Source of the DNA: a bacterium
GTDB taxonomy: Bacteria; ARS69
Assembly (NCBI GenBank): GCA_025774805.1
Contig: JALGZR010000109.1
Location: 1 to 13,073 of the forward strand
Length of the DNA: 13,073 nt
Reading direction: 5' to 3'
The translations under genes and the position numbers were made by a program. Below, one piece after another: positions 10,801-13,073 of the stretch (its first letter is position 1; each line of letters starts with the position of its first letter). The notes below the pieces were generated by a model that was given only the letters and a program-made list of their open reading frames with translations, was not told where the DNA came from and did no database searches.

Positions 10801-13073
10801 ACGCACGCCCGCGAGATCCGTCGTGGTCGCCGTCCCGTCATTCCGCAGGGACAGCCCGGCGAGCACGTCCACCGCGTACCCGTTGTCCGGGACCACGAGG
10901 TCCAGCGCGAGCCCGGGACCCTCCCCGGGACCGAGCGTTACGGGTGGCGGCGAGTTCACGAGGATTTGAGCGGCCACCATCCCGTCGATCGTCGCCCCGG
11001 CCCCCGAATCGAGCGGCCAGCTTGCCGCGGTCCCCGTTGCGTCGGTGAACGTGATGGACGTTCCGTCGACGACACGCGCGGTCACCACGTCTCCGTCGGC
11101 CGCACGCGTCAGCGACACATCTGCGGTCACGAAGAAGTCGCGGGTCTCTCCGGGCTCCAGGACATGGCCGATGCCGGTGAACGTCGCGGATCCACCCGTG
11201 AAGAACGAGGTTCCGAGGATCGGGTCGGCGGCGAGGGTCCCCAGGGTCCCGTCTCCGTCCCCGTCCACTCGGAGAAGCAACCGGTCCACCTCGGCGTCCC
11301 GCTCGGTCGTCGTGCCGGGCCCCGACGTCCCGTTCGCCACCTCCAGCGAGACCAGAGTCTTCGAGACCGCATAGGAGTTCTGGGCCGAGAGATGCAGCAG
11401 CACGACGTCGGCGCCGCCCGGCGATACGGTCACCGGCAGGACAGGCAGAGCACTCCAGGTGACGCGGTCGACGGTCGTGATCGTCTGAAGAGCCGGGCTG
11501 CGGACGACCAGGTCGTTGGGGCCATCGTTCGCGCTCACCACGCCGATCCCGTTGTCCGGCGTTGCCGGCAACCCCATTCGCACGGTGCGCCCCTCGTTCG
11601 CCAGCACGGCGATGTCACAGGTAACGAATGCGCCGAGGCCGTTCACGGGGATTGGGCTCGAAAGCCCCGTGATGATCCAGCGGTCGCCCGTGTCCACCAT
11701 CTCGCCGAGCAGCAGGTCGCTCGGGGGGTCGAAGACGCCATTGTCGTCCTGATCGACCCAGGCTTCGAGACGCTCCAGATCGGTACCCGGCTGCGCGTCC
11801 CCCTCGTTCACCACACTGATCTTCTGCAGCACGTCGGCCTCGTAACCGTTCGCCGGGAGACGCACGGCCAGAGCGAGGTTTCGAGCGGAGCCCGTGAGCA
11901 GCCCGGTCGCCCCTGCGGCGCCGGGCGCGATCTGGGCCGCCGTCATTCCGTCCACGGCGAACTCACCGAGGGGATCCAAGGGCCACGTGGCGTCGACAAC
12001 CGTTGCCCCGCTGAACACGACGTCGGAGGGAGCCTGCACGACAAGATCCAGGACGTCGCCGTCTCTGGCGGTCAGCGACGCCGCGCTCCAGACCTCGAGG
12101 CGCAGCGTGTCCGCGGCAGCGAGCGGGACGGCCAGGCCCGAGAACGCGGCGCGACCACCGGAGAACGTCGCCGTTGCGATCGGCTCGACATCGCCCTCGA
12201 CGTAGAGCTCGAGGGTCTGCCACTCCGCGTCGAGCTGCACCGCGGTACCGATCCCGCTCGTGCTGTTGACAGCCGTCAGAGACGAAAGCGTGTCCGTGGA
12301 GGCGGACTGGTTGGTCAACGTGAGATCAAGCACGGGCTGCAGGGGACCACCGGGGCGAAGTGATCCGAACGGCTGCACGTCCGCGCTCACCGTCACCCGC
12401 GAAGTCACATCGATGTCAACCGAGGCGACGTCGTTCCCCGCCACCGGATCGGACAGGTCCGACCCCGAGACGGAGGCCGTGTTCGTGATCGTCGCGCCGG
12501 CCGTCCCCGCGTCCACCGTCGCCGTGACGGTGAGGACCGCGCTGTCGCCGACGGTCAGTGTGCCGACCGCCCACAGACCCGTTCCGGGAAGGTAAATCCC
12601 GTGGCCGGGGACGTCAGACTGGTACGTCAGCTCGACCGGCAGGAGGTCCGTGACCGCCACGCCCGTCGCGTCGTCGGGACCGAGATTCGCCACGGTGATC
12701 GTGTATGTGAGATTGCCACCCTCGTTCGGGGTGGGATCGTCCACGGACTTCGTGACCGCGAGATCCGCGCTCCGGACGGTGACGTCCACCGAGTCGCTCT
12801 CGTCCCCGGAGGCGGGATCCGCCTGATCGACTGCGGTCACCGCCGCCGTGTTGGCGACGGTAGAGCCGCCGGTGCCGGCGTCCACGGTCGCGGAGAGAAC
12901 GAGCGTGGCGCCCGAGGACGCGGCGATTCCGCCCACAGTCCACACGCCCGTGCCGCTGGAGTAGGTTCCCTGGCTCGGAGTGTCGGCTTCGTAAGTCAAC
13001 CCGGCGGGCAGGGCGTCGGTGATCTCCACGCCGGTAGCGGAGTCCGGGCCGTTGTTGCTCACGGTGATCGTAT
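7885..13073 (-). CDS. Giant secreted repeat protein: DUF11, 322-residue modules, CARDB-like domain, ~165-residue modules, FlgD-like sorting module (5' end outside window)
   Basis: Over 1,725 residues are visible. The frame continues past the right edge: bases beyond the GTG at 13062 read TIT and join TVSNNGPD in a DUF11 pattern, so 13062 is not the start. Order from N to C, counting from 13062: DUF11 repeats (1-97 and 98-221; ADLAVTKSVDDPTP, YTITVANLGPDDATG, NTASV), which form Ig-like rods in surface proteins; two copies of a 322-residue module (222-852); a CARDB-like Ig domain (about 853-972, LAVRNAGPDTI); four copies of a ~165-residue module (about 976-1620); then the FlgD-like module (1630-1725: NLPNPFAAGREQT, LYTVRGEPVRTLID, WNGRNGRG, NGVYVAEI, last strand ending KVAVIR). 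There is no enzymatic motif. Role inferred: an exported stalk or adhesin-like surface protein sorted through its last domain. The stop is TGA 7885-7887. Confidence 0.9.
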   Translation of the reverse strand, partial: TITVSNNGPDSATGVEITDALPAGLTYEADTPSQGTYSSGTGVWTVGGIAASSGATLVLSATVDAGTGGSTVANTAAVTAVDQADPASGDESDSVDVTVRSADLAVTKSVDDPTPNEGGNLTYTITVANLGPDDATGVAVTDLLPVELTYQSDVPGHGIYLPGTGLWAVGTLTVGDSAVLTVTATVDAGTAGATITNTASVSGSDLSDPVAGNDVASVDIDVTSRVTVSADVQPFGSLRPGGPLQPVLDLTLTNQSASTDTLSSLTAVNSTSGIGTAVQLDAEWQTLELYVEGDVEPIATATFSGGRAAFSGLAVPLAAADTLRLEVWSAASLTARDGDVLDLVVQAPSDVVFSGATVVDATWPLDPLGEFAVDGMTAAQIAPGAAGATGLLTGSARNLALAVRLPANGYEADVLQKISVVNEGDAQPGTDLERLEAWVDQDDNGVFDPPSDLLLGEMVDTGDRWIITGLSSPIPVNGLGAFVTCDIAVLANEGRTVRMGLPATPDNGIGVVSANDGPNDLVVRSPALQTITTVDRVTWSALPVLPVTVSPGGADVVLLHLSAQNSYAVSKTLVSLEVANGTSGPGTTTERDAEVDRLLLRVDGDGDGTLGTLAADPILGTSFFTGGSATFTGIGHVLEPGETRDFFVTADVSLTRAADGDVVTARVVDGTSITFTDATGTAASWPLDSGAGATIDGMVAAQILVNSPPPVTLGPGEGPGLALDLVVPDNGYAVDVLAGLSLRNDGTATTTDLAGVRLWRDGGDAVFDAGAVDDADLGGLVYSGGRWVMPVVADTVGAGGSRYYVAVTAAGTPTDSATVRLTVPVGGISVASGNDGPIDAEVASPTTILLSTARLLAHFDLDPGVSTVGGLVTGTLAVRNAGPDTITAITPSALVASGTGTLSVMGGPLPGTMDLAPGAQSTFVWSLRADSVGTVQLETSVAGVESGSGLPRQSLTVLSDVHQVFLEAQVLDLFPVESMPFSVSRGQTDVVPLSLTFSNPISAGSSDIRLRALRIRVEDGSGAPIIPANLFSRVVVTEGAEMYLDKTTLETAGGEIDLTLTQPVLIESGGSGGQATLSLSLAIADSTIVPEFRVAIVDSSWFVAEDANSGAPVTVDLQGASYPVVSGLARVVGEPEQLDVSTGSNPSQTVTRGQASVSALRLDLLNPDPGGLAADVRVSEIQVSLVGSGGVAIAYPEAYLDRIRVEGPMQTLLDRALTAADDTTLTLLLSTLLSVPVNTPLPLAITVDVADSASLETCQLRLGAASAFDARDANTGSSVPVVYAESPLAGGLLTVQAPAVSLTASGDGMLPATLTVGDQEVPAMTLRLSHPGGRGTAAIRCDSLVFALRDERDDPLVPAVFVERCAVVDGVSEVGSVAGLPGAGSTFVVPLSGVTIAPSDTVSLEMRLDVEATAPSSFLGMFLTDTAIRAADANLGTPLPVYAAPGEAFPFSSNLTRLESPPRELMVHFESLMPPVLVADGRGVVAANLVLRNPAPESSGTIRVDGLELGAANRDLAPIPVGEAVTVVEAFISDSLWATSGPLAATETSAILSAAGELALDPGTPVPVEIRATLRVGSGTETLRLGCDAQGIRVIQPASALLSVSVAPESGEAFPFWTAAGNFSGGTLSESWSNLPNPFAAGREQTTFVFFLDQPAEVSLRLYTVRGEPVRTLIDRERLQAGLYQDRAWNGRNGRGHVVVNGVYVAEIKVAFDDGSSERHLRKVAVIR
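8205..10137 (-). repeat. Four tandem copies of an unrecognised ~165-residue module inside the giant secreted protein
   Basis: Each copy opens with a (R/V)G pair, followed by a strand such as VVPLSLTFSNP, VSALRLDLLNP, VPAMTLRLSHP or VAANLVLRNP. The (R/V)G pairs fall at residues 982, 1149, 1313 and 1479, spacings of 167, 164 and 166. The first three copies end with DANxG (1103, 1269, 1429) followed by a proline/valine strand; the last copy lacks this motif (VIQPASALL instead). Copies C and D share GEAFPF at their ends. The repeat is assumed to be all-beta. Confidence 0.75.
10507..12399 (-). repeat. Two tandem copies of a 322-residue module inside the giant secreted protein
   Basis: Matching anchors are 322 residues apart: VDGMTAAQI (370-378) with IDGMVAAQI (692-700), and ANGYEADVL (404-412) with DNGYAVDVL (726-734). 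Further pairs are FSGGRAAFSG with FTGGSATFTG, GDRWIITG with GGRWVMPV, and GVVSANDGP with SVASGNDGP. Each copy begins with a beta-rich half containing an AEx3LxL(Y/R)V(E/D)GD segment and continues with a half containing an acidic loop (DQDDNGVFD in copy 1, GDAVFDAGAVDD in copy 2) that could bind calcium. Copies are clearly diverged, so duplication is old. Confidence 0.75.

Noticed and set aside
10966-12363. 465-codon plus-strand open frame
   Set aside because: It lies wholly antisense to the giant repeat protein; its composition (Arg, His, Gly, Val) is typical of the reverse frame of GC-rich coding DNA and it shows no motif.
1-13073. CRISPR array, tRNA, rRNA, insertion sequence, transposase or integrase
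   Set aside because: No regularly spaced short repeats, no tRNA cloverleaf or rRNA sequence, and no recombinase motif in any frame were seen.

Overview
The window looks like a fragment of a GC-rich bacterial genome, probably from an uncultured lineage of the FCB group (Candidatus Eisenbacteria, Krumholzibacteriota or Latescibacterota are the best guesses). The main reason is that all three large secreted proteins end in the same FlgD-like C-terminal module (NPF near its start, then a WDGT/WNGR turn, GVY and a basic last strand), which these lineages attach to beta-propeller and repeat-rich exported proteins. No rRNA, tRNA or phylogenetic marker is present, so the taxonomy is inference only.

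Layout. Positions 1-929 (+) hold the 3' part of a secreted YCF48-type beta-propeller protein. It runs tail to tail into a complete SBBP-type seven-repeat propeller protein (1089-2798, -); a long imperfect hairpin between them may end both transcripts. About 830 bases without a convincing gene follow (2799-3629), holding potential RNA hairpins and, at the end, a promoter-like element.

The centre (3557-5183, +) is the most interesting part. It is a compact cluster of an AhpD/carboxymuconolactone-decarboxylase-like protein, an ECF sigma factor translationally overlapped with it, a 69-residue cysteine-rich protein and a small four-helix membrane protein. A bipartite element, CTGTATCCCTC-N12-CCGTCCAA, occurs exactly twice, once ahead of the first gene and once ahead of the third. 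Its boxes are identical and its spacers differ, as expected for the cognate promoter of the encoded sigma factor. Every protein in the cluster carries conspicuous cysteines, and no classical anti-sigma gene is present. I read it as a self-amplifying thiol- or metal-responsive regulon; the signal is unknown.

On the minus strand, 5254-7065 encodes a Ser/Thr kinase with six predicted membrane helices in front of a C-terminal catalytic domain. A divergent small membrane protein (7296-7670, +) follows. A possible leftover of a lost gene lies at 7686-7814 (-).

The last 5.2 kb (7885-13073, -) are the 3' part of one giant surface/secreted protein. From N to C terminus it contains two DUF11 repeats, two copies of a 322-residue module, one CARDB-like Ig domain, four copies of an unrecognised ~165-residue module, and the shared FlgD-like sorting module.
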